Notes under the pieces: generated by a model
The model's input: only the letters and a program-made list of their open reading frames with translations
Told to the model about the DNA's origin: nothing
Database searches by the model: none
Shown: one piece after another, positions 16,901-26,337 of the stretch
Position numbering within the stretch: the stretch's first letter is position 1
Layout: the number at the start of each line of letters is the position of its first letter
Program-made: the position numbers and the translations under genes
Origin: UBA4416 sp963422675
GTDB taxonomy: Bacteria; Bacteroidota; Bacteroidia; B-17B0; Aurantibacillaceae
Direction: 5' to 3'
Length of the DNA stretch: 64,000 nt
Assembly (NCBI GenBank): GCA_963422675.2
Contig: CAXVYS010000013.1
Location: forward strand, 246,893-310,892

Positions 16901-17404
16901 TTATTTTTTTTCTAATGGAGCTCCCTGAGAAGGTGCATTTGTAGGAAATGCTTCTTCAACCGGTTTAGCAGCAATGTTTCCTTTAATTTGGATAGTTTGC
17001 GTACCTGATTTAGCATTAGATTGTACGGTTACAGATTTGCTGATAGGCCCTACTCTGTTTGAATCGTATTTTACTTTGATCTCACCTGATTTACCCGGCA
17101 AAATCGGATCTTTAGGGCATTGAGGAACGGTACATCCGCATGAACCCTGGCACATAGTAATAATTAAAGGTTCTTTACCGGTGTTTTTAAATTTAAACAC
17201 ACACTCCCCGTTATCACCTTGCATCATGTTACCATAATCATGTACCATTTTATCAAATTTAATATCTGCTAAACTTGTTGGTGCAGTAGTTGCGGTAGCT
17301 GCAGCTCCGTGGTTATGACCATCATTGGCACTATGGCCTTCCTGAGCGATTGATAAAGTGCTTAATGAAGCTAAAAATCCGAGGGTAAAAATTAGTTTTT
17401 TCAT
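16901..17404 (-). CDS. Secreted DUF1573 protein with His-rich linker, first of three
   Basis: A 167-residue protein with a signal peptide (ending in SIAQ) and a His/Ala-rich linker (EGHSANDGHNHGAAATA) that could bind metal. The DUF1573 domain carries DYGNMMQGDNGECVFKFKN, a CQGSCGCTVPQCPKDP cluster of four cysteines, and VGPISKSVTVQSNA. It heads the three-gene tandem set and is divergent from valS. A TATTTTTG box read on the minus strand at 17508-17515 could serve it, with a weak -33 box. Confidence 0.83.
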   Translation of the reverse strand: MKKLIFTLGFLASLSTLSIAQEGHSANDGHNHGAAATATTAPTSLADIKFDKMVHDYGNMMQGDNGECVFKFKNTGKEPLIITMCQGSCGCTVPQCPKDPILPGKSGEIKVKYDSNRVGPISKSVTVQSNAKSGTQTIQIKGNIAAKPVEEAFPTNAPSQGAPLEKK

Positions 17405-17489
17405 TTTATTCTGTTTGATGTTTTAGTTGTGTTTAAAATTATTTCCAATATCGTGCCATAAAGATAGTATACACCTAGTTTACTTTATG

Positions 17490-17497
17490 TATTTTTG
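17490..17497 (+). promoter_or_regulatory. -7 box for valS
   Basis: TATTTTTG matches TAnnTTTG exactly, 31 bases before ATG 17529. No TTTG is seen at the -33 distance. A second TATTTTTG on the other strand at 17508-17515 may serve the DUF1573 set, so the two promoters may be interleaved. Confidence 0.5.
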
Positions 17498-17528
17498 CGA
17501 AATTTAACAAAAATACTTATACAACAAG

Positions 17529-20168
17529 ATGGAAATCGAAAAAACATATAATTCAGCAAAAGCAGAACAAACCTGGTATCAATATTGGCTTGATAAACAA
17601 TTCTTTAAATCAACGCCCGATAGCAGAACTCCTTATACAATTGTTATTCCCCCTCCAAATGTAACGGGAGTGTTACATATGGGACATATGCTTAACAATA
17701 CTATACAGGATGTATTGATTCGCCGTGCCCGTATGTTAGGTTTTAATGCCTGTTGGGTTCCGGGTACCGACCACGCCAGTATTGCAACAGAAGCAAAAGT
17801 GGTAGCGTTATTAAAAGAAAAGGGAATTAATAAAACGGATTTAAGCCGCGAAGACTTTTTAAAACATGCCTGGGACTGGAAGGAAAAATACGGTGGTATT
17901 ATTTTAGAGCAATTAAAAAAATTAGGTGCCAGTTGCGATTGGGACAGAACCCGTTTTACCATGCAGGAAGACATGAGTGAATCGGTTATTGATGTATTTG
18001 TTGATTTGTATAATAAAGGACAGATTTACCGTGGTGTACGAATGGTAAACTGGGATCCGCAAGGCTTAACGGCTGTAAGTGATGAAGAAGTAATTCATAA
18101 AGAAGCGAGTGGTAAACTTGTTTACGTAAAATATAACATAGAAGGTACTACCGATTTTATTACAGTTGCTACTACCCGACCGGAAACCATCATGGGTGAT
18201 ACAGCGGTTTGTGTAAATCCAACCGATGAGCGTTACGCCCACTTAAAAGGTAAACAGGTAATTGTACCCGTTGTAAACCGTGCTGTACCTATTATTTTTG
18301 ATGAATACGTAGATGCTGCCTTTGGTACAGGAGCCTTAAAAGTAACTCCGGCGCATGATATCAATGACTTTAACCTGGGGCAAAAACATAAGCTATCTAC
18401 TATTGATACTTTAACTCAGGATGGGAAAATGAGTGAAGCTGCCGGTAAATATGTTGGTATGGACCGTTTTGCCTGTCGTAAACAAATTATTATTGATTTA
18501 ACAGAGCAAGGCCTCGTTGAAAAAGTAGAAGAAATTAAAAACAAAATCGGATACAGTGAACGTACAAATGCAGTAATAGAGCCTCGTTTAAGCATGCAAT
18601 GGTTTTTAAAAATGGATACGATAAGTAAACCTGCTTTAGACGCTGTTTTAAGTGGTGATGTAAAATTGATTCCTGAAAAGTTTATTAATACCTATAAACA
18701 CTGGATGGAAAATGTACACGATTGGTGCATTAGCCGCCAGTTGTGGTGGGGACAACGAATTCCGGCATGGTATGATAACCAGGGAAATACAGTTGTTGCA
18801 AAAACAAAAGAACAGGCTGTTGAACTGTTAAAGGCTAAAAACGCTACATTAAATGAGAATGATGTGAGGCAGGATGAAGATGTACTGGATACCTGGTTTT
18901 CTTCATGGCTGTGGCCTTTAACGGTTTTCGATCCTAAAATTGTACAAAACGGATGGGAGAAAGCCAATGCAGATCTTAAATATTATTACCCTACTAACGA
19001 CCTGGTAACGGCTCCCGAAATTTTATTTTTCTGGGTAGCGCGTATGATTATTGCAGGGAAAGAATACACCGGGCAAAAACCGTTTACCAATGTTTACTTA
19101 ACGGGAATTGTACGTGATAAACTAGGTCGTAAAATGAGTAAAAGTTTGGGTAATTCACCTGACCCTTTGGATCTGATTGAGAAATACGGAGCTGATGGTG
19201 TGCGTGTTGGGATGCTATTATGTTCTCCGGCGGGTAACGATTTAATGTTTGATGAAAGCTATTGTGAGCAGGGGCGTAATTTTGCCAATAAGGTTTGGAA
19301 TGCCTTTCGCTTAATCAAAGGCTTTGAGGTAGCTGATGTACCACAATCAAATGCACAAAAAGCAGCCATTACCTGGTTTGAAAATAAGCTCTCCGAGCAA
19401 TTGGAGATCATTAATGATCATTACTCAAAATACCGCATGAGCGATGCCTTAATGACTACTTACAAATTAGTGTGGGATGATTTCTGTGCATGGTATTTAG
19501 AGGCGATTAAGCCTGATTTTATTGATGGTAAAGCGCAACCAATAGATAAAGCAACCTTTGACGCAACAACTAATTACCTTGAATCGTTATTAAAAATAAT
19601 GCATCCCTGGATGCCTTTTATTACAGAAGAGATTTGGCATTTATTAAAAGAGCGCGGCGAAAAAGATTGCATTATTGTGGCTGAATGGCCAACATTAAAA
19701 ATTGAATTGGATAAACAACAATTAGGAGAGTTTGAAGTTTCTAAAGAATTAGTAGCAATGGTGCGAAACGTTAGAGCTCAAAAACAGCTGTCGCCAAAAG
19801 AAAAACTGGAAGTAATTGAAAAATCGGAAGCTACCCGCTCCTACTTTGATGATACGATTATTAAGTTGGCAAACTTATCTGCCTTCTCCTATACTAACGA
19901 AAAAGTAGAAGGTGCATTTTCTTTCCAGATCAAAACCACTGAATTTTATATTCCTTTGGCAACCAGCTTAAATAAAGAAGATGAAGTTGAGCGTTTAACA
20001 AAGGAATTAGACTACAATAAGGGTTTTTTAAAATCGGTACAGATAAAACTTTCGAACGAAAAATTTGTATCTAATGCAAAACCTGAGATCATTGCTGTTG
20101 AGCGTAAAAAGGAGAGCGATGCTTTATCTAAAATTAAATCGATAGAAGAGCAATTAAGTGTTTTATAA
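17529..20168 (+). CDS. valS: Valyl-tRNA synthetase
   Basis: An 879-residue class-I synthetase charging tRNA-Val. The HIGH motif is HMGH at 50-53 (in PNVTGVLHMGHML), KMSKS is at 535-539, and the editing domain lies between (ATTRPETIMGDTAVCVNP). The C-terminal coiled coil (EVERLTKELDYNKGFLKSVQ...) is complete. All features are normal for bacterial ValRS. A strong terminator follows at 20207. Confidence 0.97.
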   Translation: MEIEKTYNSAKAEQTWYQYWLDKQFFKSTPDSRTPYTIVIPPPNVTGVLHMGHMLNNTIQDVLIRRARMLGFNACWVPGTDHASIATEAKVVALLKEKGINKTDLSREDFLKHAWDWKEKYGGIILEQLKKLGASCDWDRTRFTMQEDMSESVIDVFVDLYNKGQIYRGVRMVNWDPQGLTAVSDEEVIHKEASGKLVYVKYNIEGTTDFITVATTRPETIMGDTAVCVNPTDERYAHLKGKQVIVPVVNRAVPIIFDEYVDAAFGTGALKVTPAHDINDFNLGQKHKLSTIDTLTQDGKMSEAAGKYVGMDRFACRKQIIIDLTEQGLVEKVEEIKNKIGYSERTNAVIEPRLSMQWFLKMDTISKPALDAVLSGDVKLIPEKFINTYKHWMENVHDWCISRQLWWGQRIPAWYDNQGNTVVAKTKEQAVELLKAKNATLNENDVRQDEDVLDTWFSSWLWPLTVFDPKIVQNGWEKANADLKYYYPTNDLVTAPEILFFWVARMIIAGKEYTGQKPFTNVYLTGIVRDKLGRKMSKSLGNSPDPLDLIEKYGADGVRVGMLLCSPAGNDLMFDESYCEQGRNFANKVWNAFRLIKGFEVADVPQSNAQKAAITWFENKLSEQLEIINDHYSKYRMSDALMTTYKLVWDDFCAWYLEAIKPDFIDGKAQPIDKATFDATTNYLESLLKIMHPWMPFITEEIWHLLKERGEKDCIIVAEWPTLKIELDKQQLGEFEVSKELVAMVRNVRAQKQLSPKEKLEVIEKSEATRSYFDDTIIKLANLSAFSYTNEKVEGAFSFQIKTTEFYIPLATSLNKEDEVERLTKELDYNKGFLKSVQIKLSNEKFVSNAKPEIIAVERKKESDALSKIKSIEEQLSVL

Positions 20169-20206
20169 AACTTAACTTATTTGTGTGAATGAACGTAGCG
20201 AAAGAT

Positions 20207-20245
20207 GCAAAACACCTTTTAAATTAAAAGGTGTTTTGCTTTTAA
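20207..20245 (+). terminator. Rho-independent terminator after valS
   Basis: A 14-base perfect stem (GCAAAACACCTTTT with its complement) at 20207-20220/20226-20239, a short AT loop and a T run. Confidence 0.88.
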
Positions 20246-20432
20246 TTAAGCAGTATAACTACCGTTCAATCCCTGAAACTATAGTGTCAGTTTAAAATTT
20301 AGCTAGTTCACTCAATTTAAAATTATTAACTAAAATAAGAATCAAATGAAGTTGTTAAAAATTGGAATTATGTCTAATTTCACAATTTCTTAACATCAAC
20401 CATTTCCCCGTGTTTCTAACCTACAAAGCCGA
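20246..20432. other. Gap before the polysaccharide cluster
   Basis: About 190 AT-rich bases between the valS terminator and the first polysaccharide gene. I find no open frame, no clean -7 box and no convincing RNA gene; the short GTTCAATCC at about 20261 recalls a T-loop but no tRNA fold forms around it. Confidence 0.4.
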
Positions 20433-21773
20433 ATGAAATATTTATTGTCTTTAAATCTATTTGGGGAGCTTATCATTATTACATTAAGTCTTTTTTTTAT
20501 AGGGGATCTTTTTGCGCAGGTTGATATTATCATTTTTTGCAATCTGTTATGGTTTATAGGCACTTTTATTACAGAAAATTATTACATTAATCGTTTGCCG
20601 GGGGTGTTAATCAACATCATTAATCTATCGAAATTCTTTGCGATATATTACCTGATCATCTTTCTGTTTATTAAGTTATTCCATGAAGGAGATTTCTCAA
20701 ATTATGGACTGATTCGCTTCTCTTTGCTGCTATTTGCGTTTCTTTTATTGTGGCGTACGCTCGTATTCTTTCTTATTAAACGTGCCTTTAAAACTTCTAA
20801 AAACAAACAACAGGTTATTATTGTTGGAGTGAGTGTAAATAGTATTCATTTAAAAGAATTTATTGATACAAGACCTCAGTATGGTATCAATGTGTTGGGG
20901 TTCTTCTCTGAAAAACAAAATGATAAAGTAAATGTAATTGGTAATTACAGCGAAGTAACCCGCTTTTGTTCAGAAAATAAGGTTTCAGAAATTATATGTT
21001 CAATGGATAAAGTAACCAAAGAATACTTGTCCGGATTAATCGATTTTGCTGAGAATAATTTAATAACGATACGTATCATCCCGGATTCTTCGGGGGTATT
21101 CGGCCGAAATTTTGTAACTACTTTTTTAGAATATATACCATTACTTGCTTTAAGAAAAAACCCTTTTGAAGAGGTATCTAACAAACTCATTAAAAGAACC
21201 TTTGATATTGTGTTCTCTTTATGTGTTATCGTGCTTATTCTATCCTGGCTTTTCCCTATACTTGCTATACTTATATTAATAGATTCAAGAGGTCCTATTC
21301 TGTTTGCACAAGAGCGAACAGGCCTGTTGAATAAGCCATTTAAGTGTTTAAAATTCAGAACGATGGTTGTGAATAACCATGCGAACGTAGCACAGGCGCA
21401 GAGAAACGACCCTAGAATTACCAAAACAGGAGCATTTCTTCGTAAAACAAGTCTCGACGAATTACCTCAGTTTTTTAATGTATTGGCAGGAAGTATGTCG
21501 GTTGTTGGACCAAGGCCACATATGCTTAAACATACGGAAGAGTATTCTCAATTAGTGGATAAGTATATGTTAAGGCATTTAATAAAACCGGGAATTACAG
21601 GCCTTTCGCAGGTTATGGGCTATAGGGGTGAAACTCAACATGATTTATATTTAATGAAAATGCGGGTAAGAATGGACCGTTTTTATATTGAAAACTGGTC
21701 GTTTTACCTGGATTTAAAAGTGGTTTACGCCACGATATTCTCTATGTTTAGGCCTAATAAGAATGTTTATTAA
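20433..21773 (+). CDS. Initiating undecaprenyl-phosphate sugar transferase (WcaJ/WbaP type)
   Basis: A 446-residue membrane phosphoglycosyltransferase that attaches the first sugar-1-phosphate to undecaprenyl phosphate. About four N-terminal hydrophobic helices (residues 1-120) precede a CoA-binding-like region (QQVIIVGVSVNSI). The bacterial sugar transferase domain follows (about 250-446), with the membrane segment before FAQERTGLLNKPFKCLKFRTM, the catalytic LRKTSLDELPQFFNVL and the SVVGPRPHML signature. The domain order matches polyisoprenyl-phosphate hexose-1-phosphate transferases. It is the first gene of the cluster, and the sugar transferred is not known. Confidence 0.9.
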   Translation: MKYLLSLNLFGELIIITLSLFFIGDLFAQVDIIIFCNLLWFIGTFITENYYINRLPGVLINIINLSKFFAIYYLIIFLFIKLFHEGDFSNYGLIRFSLLLFAFLLLWRTLVFFLIKRAFKTSKNKQQVIIVGVSVNSIHLKEFIDTRPQYGINVLGFFSEKQNDKVNVIGNYSEVTRFCSENKVSEIICSMDKVTKEYLSGLIDFAENNLITIRIIPDSSGVFGRNFVTTFLEYIPLLALRKNPFEEVSNKLIKRTFDIVFSLCVIVLILSWLFPILAILILIDSRGPILFAQERTGLLNKPFKCLKFRTMVVNNHANVAQAQRNDPRITKTGAFLRKTSLDELPQFFNVLAGSMSVVGPRPHMLKHTEEYSQLVDKYMLRHLIKPGITGLSQVMGYRGETQHDLYLMKMRVRMDRFYIENWSFYLDLKVVYATIFSMFRPNKNVY

Positions 21774-21841
21774 TTTTTTTAATTAAGTTCTCTTAGTAAA
21801 TTAATATTTCTATTTTTATAAAATAAGGCTTAAATTATTTT

Positions 21842-23695
21842 ATGAATAAAATATCTAACTATTTCAAAGAGAACTATATATTATTATCTATCCTTTTTGT
21901 TTCTGCTATTTTAAGGATTTACCATGTTGATTTTCAGAGTTTATGGGTAGATGAGATAAATACGATCATTCAATCCACGCCTCATCAGAGCTTTAAAGAC
22001 ACTTACCTGTCGCTGTTAAACCTTGATCTTCAGCCTCCCTTATATTTTTATATATTAAAATACCTATTCAGGATATTTGGATATACTACATTGGTTATGA
22101 GATTGTTTTCAGCTTTTTTAGGTATTGCAGGAGTATATTCAATTTATTTATTTGGGAAAGAATTGTATAATAAAAAGGTTGGGTATTATGCTGCCCTTAT
22201 ATTATGTCTTAATTATTATCACATTTATTTTTCTCAGGAAGGAAGACCTTATGCCTTTTTAATTCTTTTTACGACATTATCTTTCTATAAATTGATTCAT
22301 GTTATAAAGCAGCCTTCTTATAAAAATGCCATTCAATATGGCATTTTAGCAGCTCTGATACTATATGGTCATCCATATGGCTTGTTTTGTTTATTAGCTC
22401 AATATTTGATATTGATGTATTATTTCATACTCTTTGATAATACACAACGCCTGTTTTTTTTCAAACAGGGTTGTGTGTCTGTAATTGTTACTTTTCTATT
22501 GTATATACCTGCACTTCCTTTGTTATCAGCGGCTTCACATGTAACATCGTTTTGGATATCGCTACCTGAAATGAATGTGTTTAATTCTATTTTAAAAGAG
22601 TTTTTTGGTAATTCCGAACTTATTTTATCCATCGTTTATTTAATGCTTATTTTATTTTTCGTTAAACTATTTTTAGAGCCTGAAAAAGACAAAAACTTAA
22701 CTAAACCAGAGGAAAATATACTAATCAACAGCTATATAATTCTAATACCCTGGATCGTAATTGGAATAATTACACCATTAATCAGGTCATACTTAACCGT
22801 TCCGATGATCATTCCAAGATATCTAACTATCCTGTTACCGGCAGTTATTACTATTGTAGCAATTGGTATTTATAATATAAAACACAAAATAGTACAATAT
22901 TCCTTTTTGGGATTAATTGTTGTTTTTTCTTTAACAGATATCTTAATTGTAAAGGATTTTTATAATAAAAGGATAAAATCAGATTTTAGAGGTATTTCTG
23001 ATTACGTTATTAAACATAAGAAAAGTGATGAGCCGGTGGTCTCAAGAATTGGATTTCATTATTCCTATTTTTTCAATAACTGCAACCAAAAAATCCCTGT
23101 TTTATGGTATCCATTAGATGAATATATACCAACATTGATGACTGATCCGACTAAGCTTCGTTCTTTTTGGTTCTTAGATGCCCAAAGTGTTCCTATACCT
23201 ATGACCAAAGAAAATCAGCATTTTTTAGATTCCATCTTTTATTTAGAAAGCAAAAAAGATTTATATGATGCTGTTGCATTACATTATGTAAAAAAAAACA
23301 AAAATTTCTCAACATTGTCTTTTCCAGGTAATAAAATTAAAGCGGAAGAACTTAAAATAAACAATGATCTTTCATTTCAATTTAATAGAAATACTTCTTT
23401 AAGTTCAGATACATTATCCCTAGATACGGGTAATTATCGGCTTTTAATAGGCGGCGAAAGTTTACCAAAGCTACCCGTTAATAACATAAATGCTCATTTT
23501 ACTATTTTATTGAACGATAAAGTAATAGGAGGATGTTTCTTGAATGAAAAAAACAGTTTATCTATTCAAAAAATAGATTTTTATGTAACTAAAAAAAAGA
23601 AGTACTGTATTAAACTGATTTTCGATAATTATATCAGCCTAAAAAATCAATCAAGAAAAGCCATAATTAATTCTGTTTTTATAGAGAAGCTATAG
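21842..23695 (+). CDS. ArnT/GT39-like multi-spanning glycosyltransferase
   Basis: A 617-residue integral membrane protein. About ten hydrophobic helices fill residues 15-370, with the GT-C motif SLWVDEINTI near the N-terminus (the DE pair expected for a lipid-phosphate-sugar donor) and LDLQPPLYFYILKYLF after it. Residues about 390-617 form a soluble extracytoplasmic domain. It resembles dolichyl-phosphate-mannose or aminoarabinose-type transferases and probably modifies the polysaccharide or a lipid outside the inner membrane. Donor and acceptor are unknown. It lies 68 bases after the first gene. Confidence 0.75.
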   Translation: MNKISNYFKENYILLSILFVSAILRIYHVDFQSLWVDEINTIIQSTPHQSFKDTYLSLLNLDLQPPLYFYILKYLFRIFGYTTLVMRLFSAFLGIAGVYSIYLFGKELYNKKVGYYAALILCLNYYHIYFSQEGRPYAFLILFTTLSFYKLIHVIKQPSYKNAIQYGILAALILYGHPYGLFCLLAQYLILMYYFILFDNTQRLFFFKQGCVSVIVTFLLYIPALPLLSAASHVTSFWISLPEMNVFNSILKEFFGNSELILSIVYLMLILFFVKLFLEPEKDKNLTKPEENILINSYIILIPWIVIGIITPLIRSYLTVPMIIPRYLTILLPAVITIVAIGIYNIKHKIVQYSFLGLIVVFSLTDILIVKDFYNKRIKSDFRGISDYVIKHKKSDEPVVSRIGFHYSYFFNNCNQKIPVLWYPLDEYIPTLMTDPTKLRSFWFLDAQSVPIPMTKENQHFLDSIFYLESKKDLYDAVALHYVKKNKNFSTLSFPGNKIKAEELKINNDLSFQFNRNTSLSSDTLSLDTGNYRLLIGGESLPKLPVNNINAHFTILLNDKVIGGCFLNEKNSLSIQKIDFYVTKKKKYCIKLIFDNYISLKNQSRKAIINSVFIEKL

Positions 23696-23800
23696 GGAAA
23701 TTTTGCCTGGTTTTAAATAAGCTATTGGGACGAAACTGATTATTAACCTTAAAAAGTTGTAAACTTGTATTAACTGTGATTATTTAAAAGGAAAATTAAG

Positions 23801-23808
23801 TAAATTTG
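23801..23808 (+). promoter_or_regulatory. -7 box for the sugar-synthesis sub-operon
   Basis: TAAATTTG matches TAnnTTTG, 48 bases before ATG 23857. The cupin, acyltransferase, aminotransferase and flippase genes that follow overlap by four bases each, so this box may drive all of them. Confidence 0.45.
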
Positions 23809-23856
23809 TTACTTTGTCAGATCCAACCCGGTAATATTGTTATATAATTGAAATTT

Positions 23857-24291
23857 ATGATAAGATCACTTTTTAATAAAAACGATGTTAATGTTAGTGC
23901 TCAAATAATTAACCTGCCTAAATTTGAAGATCCCCGAGGGAATCTTTCATTTATTGAAGAAGGAAAACAAATACCATTTAAAATTGAAAGAACTTACTGG
24001 ATCTACGATGTTCCCGGAGGCCAAATTCGTGGAGGTCATGCATTTAAAGAACAACAGGAGTTGATTGTTGCTTTATCGGGTAGTTTTGATGTTTTGGTTG
24101 ATAATGGCGAAGATAAACATACATTTTCGTTAAACAGATCTTACTATGGCGTATATATTCCTGCCGGTATGTGGAGACAAATGCAAAATTTTTCGACTAA
24201 TTCACTGGCGATGGTTTTAAGCTCAACCAGTTATAGAGAAGAGGACTATGTGAGAGAGTATAATGACTTCATAAAAATGATTGGACGATGA
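23857..24291 (+). CDS. FdtA/QdtA-like cupin, divergent paralogue
   Basis: A 144-residue cupin related to dTDP-4-keto-6-deoxyglucose 3,4-ketoisomerases. The active-site loop reads RGGHAFKEQQELIVALSG: the second histidine of the usual RGxHAH is replaced by phenylalanine. The remaining beta-strand pattern (SFDVLVDNG, YGVYIPAGMWRQMQNF) is conserved. I chose ATG 23857 over an in-frame TTG nine bases earlier. It overlaps the next cupin gene by four bases. It may have changed product stereochemistry, or pair with the next protein. Confidence 0.75.
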   Translation: MIRSLFNKNDVNVSAQIINLPKFEDPRGNLSFIEEGKQIPFKIERTYWIYDVPGGQIRGGHAFKEQQELIVALSGSFDVLVDNGEDKHTFSLNRSYYGVYIPAGMWRQMQNFSTNSLAMVLSSTSYREEDYVREYNDFIKMIGR

Positions 24292-24704
24292 AGCAACTAA
24301 CCGTTTTTGATTGTAGTATTATACAGCTACCTAAAATACATAACCGAGCTGGTAATATCACGCTTGTTTCAAATAACACTGAAGTTCCTTTTGAGGTTAA
24401 ACGTGTTTTTTATATATATGATATTCCCAGCGGAGAGAACAGAGGTGCGCATGCTCATGTAAATTGTCATCAATTTTTAATAGCAGCAAGCGGGAGTTTT
24501 GAAATTGAGTTAGACGATGGAAATACCAAACGTACAGTTATGCTTAACCGACCGGATTATGGGTTACATATACCTCCAGGCATATGGGCTTCAGAAAAGG
24601 GGTTCTCTTCAGGTTCAATATGCCTTGTTTTAGCCTCTCATAAGTATGATGAGCTGGATTATATAAGAAATTACGAAGATTTTTATAAACTCAAAAAACA
24701 ATGA
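24288..24704 (+). CDS. dTDP-4-keto-6-deoxyhexose 3,4-ketoisomerase (FdtA/QdtA family)
   Basis: A 138-residue cupin with the classical active-site loop RGAHAHVNCHQF (two histidines of RGxHAH present) and the YGLHIPPGIWASEKGFSSGS segment. FdtA/QdtA enzymes convert dTDP-6-deoxy-xylo-4-hexulose to the 3-keto isomer, the precursor for a 3-amino sugar. The galacto (FdtA) or gluco (QdtA) outcome cannot be read here. It overlaps both neighbours by four bases (ATGA), so the set is tightly coupled. Confidence 0.85.
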   Translation: MKQLTVFDCSIIQLPKIHNRAGNITLVSNNTEVPFEVKRVFYIYDIPSGENRGAHAHVNCHQFLIAASGSFEIELDDGNTKRTVMLNRPDYGLHIPPGIWASEKGFSSGSICLVLASHKYDELDYIRNYEDFYKLKKQ

Positions 24705-25240
24705 TTCATAAATTATCAGATGTTGCATCAAAAAAAATTGGAGCCAATACAAAAATATGGCAATACTGCGTTGTTCTTGAAAATGCTGTAATTGGTGAAA
24801 ACTGCAATATTTGTTGTAATGTTTTTATTGAAAATGATGTTGTAATTGGCAATAATGTAACCGTAAAACCGGGCGTTCAGTTATGGGATGGTATTTTAAT
24901 AGGCGATAATGTATTTATTGGGCCAAACGTAACGTTTACGAATGATCTTGTTCCACGATCTAAGGTTTATCCAACTGAATTTACAAAAACCAAAGTTGAA
25001 GCCGGAGTTTCAATTGGGGCAAATTCAACTATACTGGCAGGAATTGTTATCGAAAAAAACGCTCTTATCGGAGCCGGTTCTGTTGTCACAAAAAATATTC
25101 CTACTCACACCGTTTGGTATGGCAATCCGGCAGTACATCAAGGTTATATCACCGAAGATAACGTCATCGTAAACTTAGAATTAAAAGATAAACACAACAC
25201 TATTTATATACTCACAAACGGGATTCCGAAAATAAAATGA
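24701..25240 (+). CDS. Left-handed beta-helix N-acetyltransferase (FdtC/QdtC-like)
   Basis: A 179-residue hexapeptide-repeat acyltransferase with runs such as VVLENAVIGENCNICCNVFIENDVVIG (isoleucine/valine-rich LbH turns) and VTFTNDLVPRS. The position between the ketoisomerase and the aminotransferase marks it as the acetyl-CoA-dependent N-acetyltransferase acting on the 3-amino sugar, as in FdtC. Overlaps are four bases at both ends. The specificity is inferred from the neighbours. Confidence 0.85.
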   Translation: MIHKLSDVASKKIGANTKIWQYCVVLENAVIGENCNICCNVFIENDVVIGNNVTVKPGVQLWDGILIGDNVFIGPNVTFTNDLVPRSKVYPTEFTKTKVEAGVSIGANSTILAGIVIEKNALIGAGSVVTKNIPTHTVWYGNPAVHQGYITEDNVIVNLELKDKHNTIYILTNGIPKIK

Positions 25241-26337
25241 TAAAATTTCTTGACCTTAAATTAATAAATCAAACTTACGAACCTCTGTTATCTGATGCTG
25301 TACAAAAAATAATTCAGTCGGGTTGGTATCTATTGGGAGAAGAAGTAAAAACCTTTGAAACAAATTATTCAACCTATATTGGCGCAAAGCATACTATTGC
25401 CGTTGCTAATGGCTTAGATGCTCTACGACTAATTTTAAGAGCTTATATAGAATTAGGACAAATGAGTGAGGGTGACGAAATAATCGTGCCTGCAAACACA
25501 TATATTGCTTCGTTACTGGCAATTACCGACAATAATCTGGTTCCGGTATTAGTTGAGCCGGACATAACTACTTATAATCTTGACCCATTTTTAATTGAAA
25601 AAAAAATAACAAAAAAAACGAAAGGAATTATGCTTGTTCATTTATATGGACAAAATGGGATGCATGAAGAAATTGAACACCTCGTAAAGAAACATGATTT
25701 AAAATTAATTGAAGATAACGCGCAATCCCAGGGAGCATTCTATAATAAAAAAAGAACAGGTGCATTAGGAAGTGCTGCGGGGCATAGTTTTTACCCTGGT
25801 AAAAACCTTGGAGCATTAGGCGATGCAGGAGCCATTACAACCGACGATACTGAACTGGCAGATGTGATAAGAACATTGGCTAACTACGGAAGTCAGAAAA
25901 AATATATTAACAAATTCAGAGGACTTAACTCCAGGCTGGATGAATTACAAGCGGCAGTTTTAAATGTGAAACTAGTACATTTGGATAGTGATAATCAAAA
26001 AAGAAGAACTATTGCTGATTATTACAATGAGCATATAAAACATGCTGAAATCATATTACCTGTTTGCCGGTTTCCTGATTCCCATGTATGGCATTTGTAT
26101 GTTATCCGCCATTCTCAAAGAGACCGATTACAAACTTATTTAACGGAAAATGGAATTCAAACATTAATTCATTATCCCGTTCCTCCCCATAAACAGGAAG
26201 CTTATAAAGAGCTTAATCATTTAAGTTTTCCCATAACAGAACAAATTCATAACGAAGTATTAAGTTTACCAATAAGTTCTGTATTAACGAATGACGAAAT
26301 GAAAACGATCGTTAAAGTTTTAAATGAGTTTAAGTGA
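25237..26337 (+). CDS. DegT/DnrJ/EryC1 sugar aminotransferase (FdtB/QdtB-like)
   Basis: A 366-residue PLP enzyme. DEIIVPANTYIASLLAI, IEDNAQSQGAFYN and the Schiff-base lysine K189 (FYPGKNLGALGDAGAI) are all present, as is the C-terminal LSLPISSVLTNDEM. It would transfer an amino group to the 3-keto sugar from glutamate, as FdtB does. It overlaps the acetyltransferase and the flippase (GTGA) by four bases. No rmlA or rmlB is nearby, so the dTDP-4-keto precursor comes from elsewhere in the genome. Confidence 0.9.
   Translation: MIKFLDLKLINQTYEPLLSDAVQKIIQSGWYLLGEEVKTFETNYSTYIGAKHTIAVANGLDALRLILRAYIELGQMSEGDEIIVPANTYIASLLAITDNNLVPVLVEPDITTYNLDPFLIEKKITKKTKGIMLVHLYGQNGMHEEIEHLVKKHDLKLIEDNAQSQGAFYNKKRTGALGSAAGHSFYPGKNLGALGDAGAITTDDTELADVIRTLANYGSQKKYINKFRGLNSRLDELQAAVLNVKLVHLDSDNQKRRTIADYYNEHIKHAEIILPVCRFPDSHVWHLYVIRHSQRDRLQTYLTENGIQTLIHYPVPPHKQEAYKELNHLSFPITEQIHNEVLSLPISSVLTNDEMKTIVKVLNEFK

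Noticed and set aside
20246..20300. tRNA-like T-loop sequence before the polysaccharide cluster
   Set aside because: GTTCAATCC alone is insufficient; no acceptor, D or anticodon stem can be folded around it.
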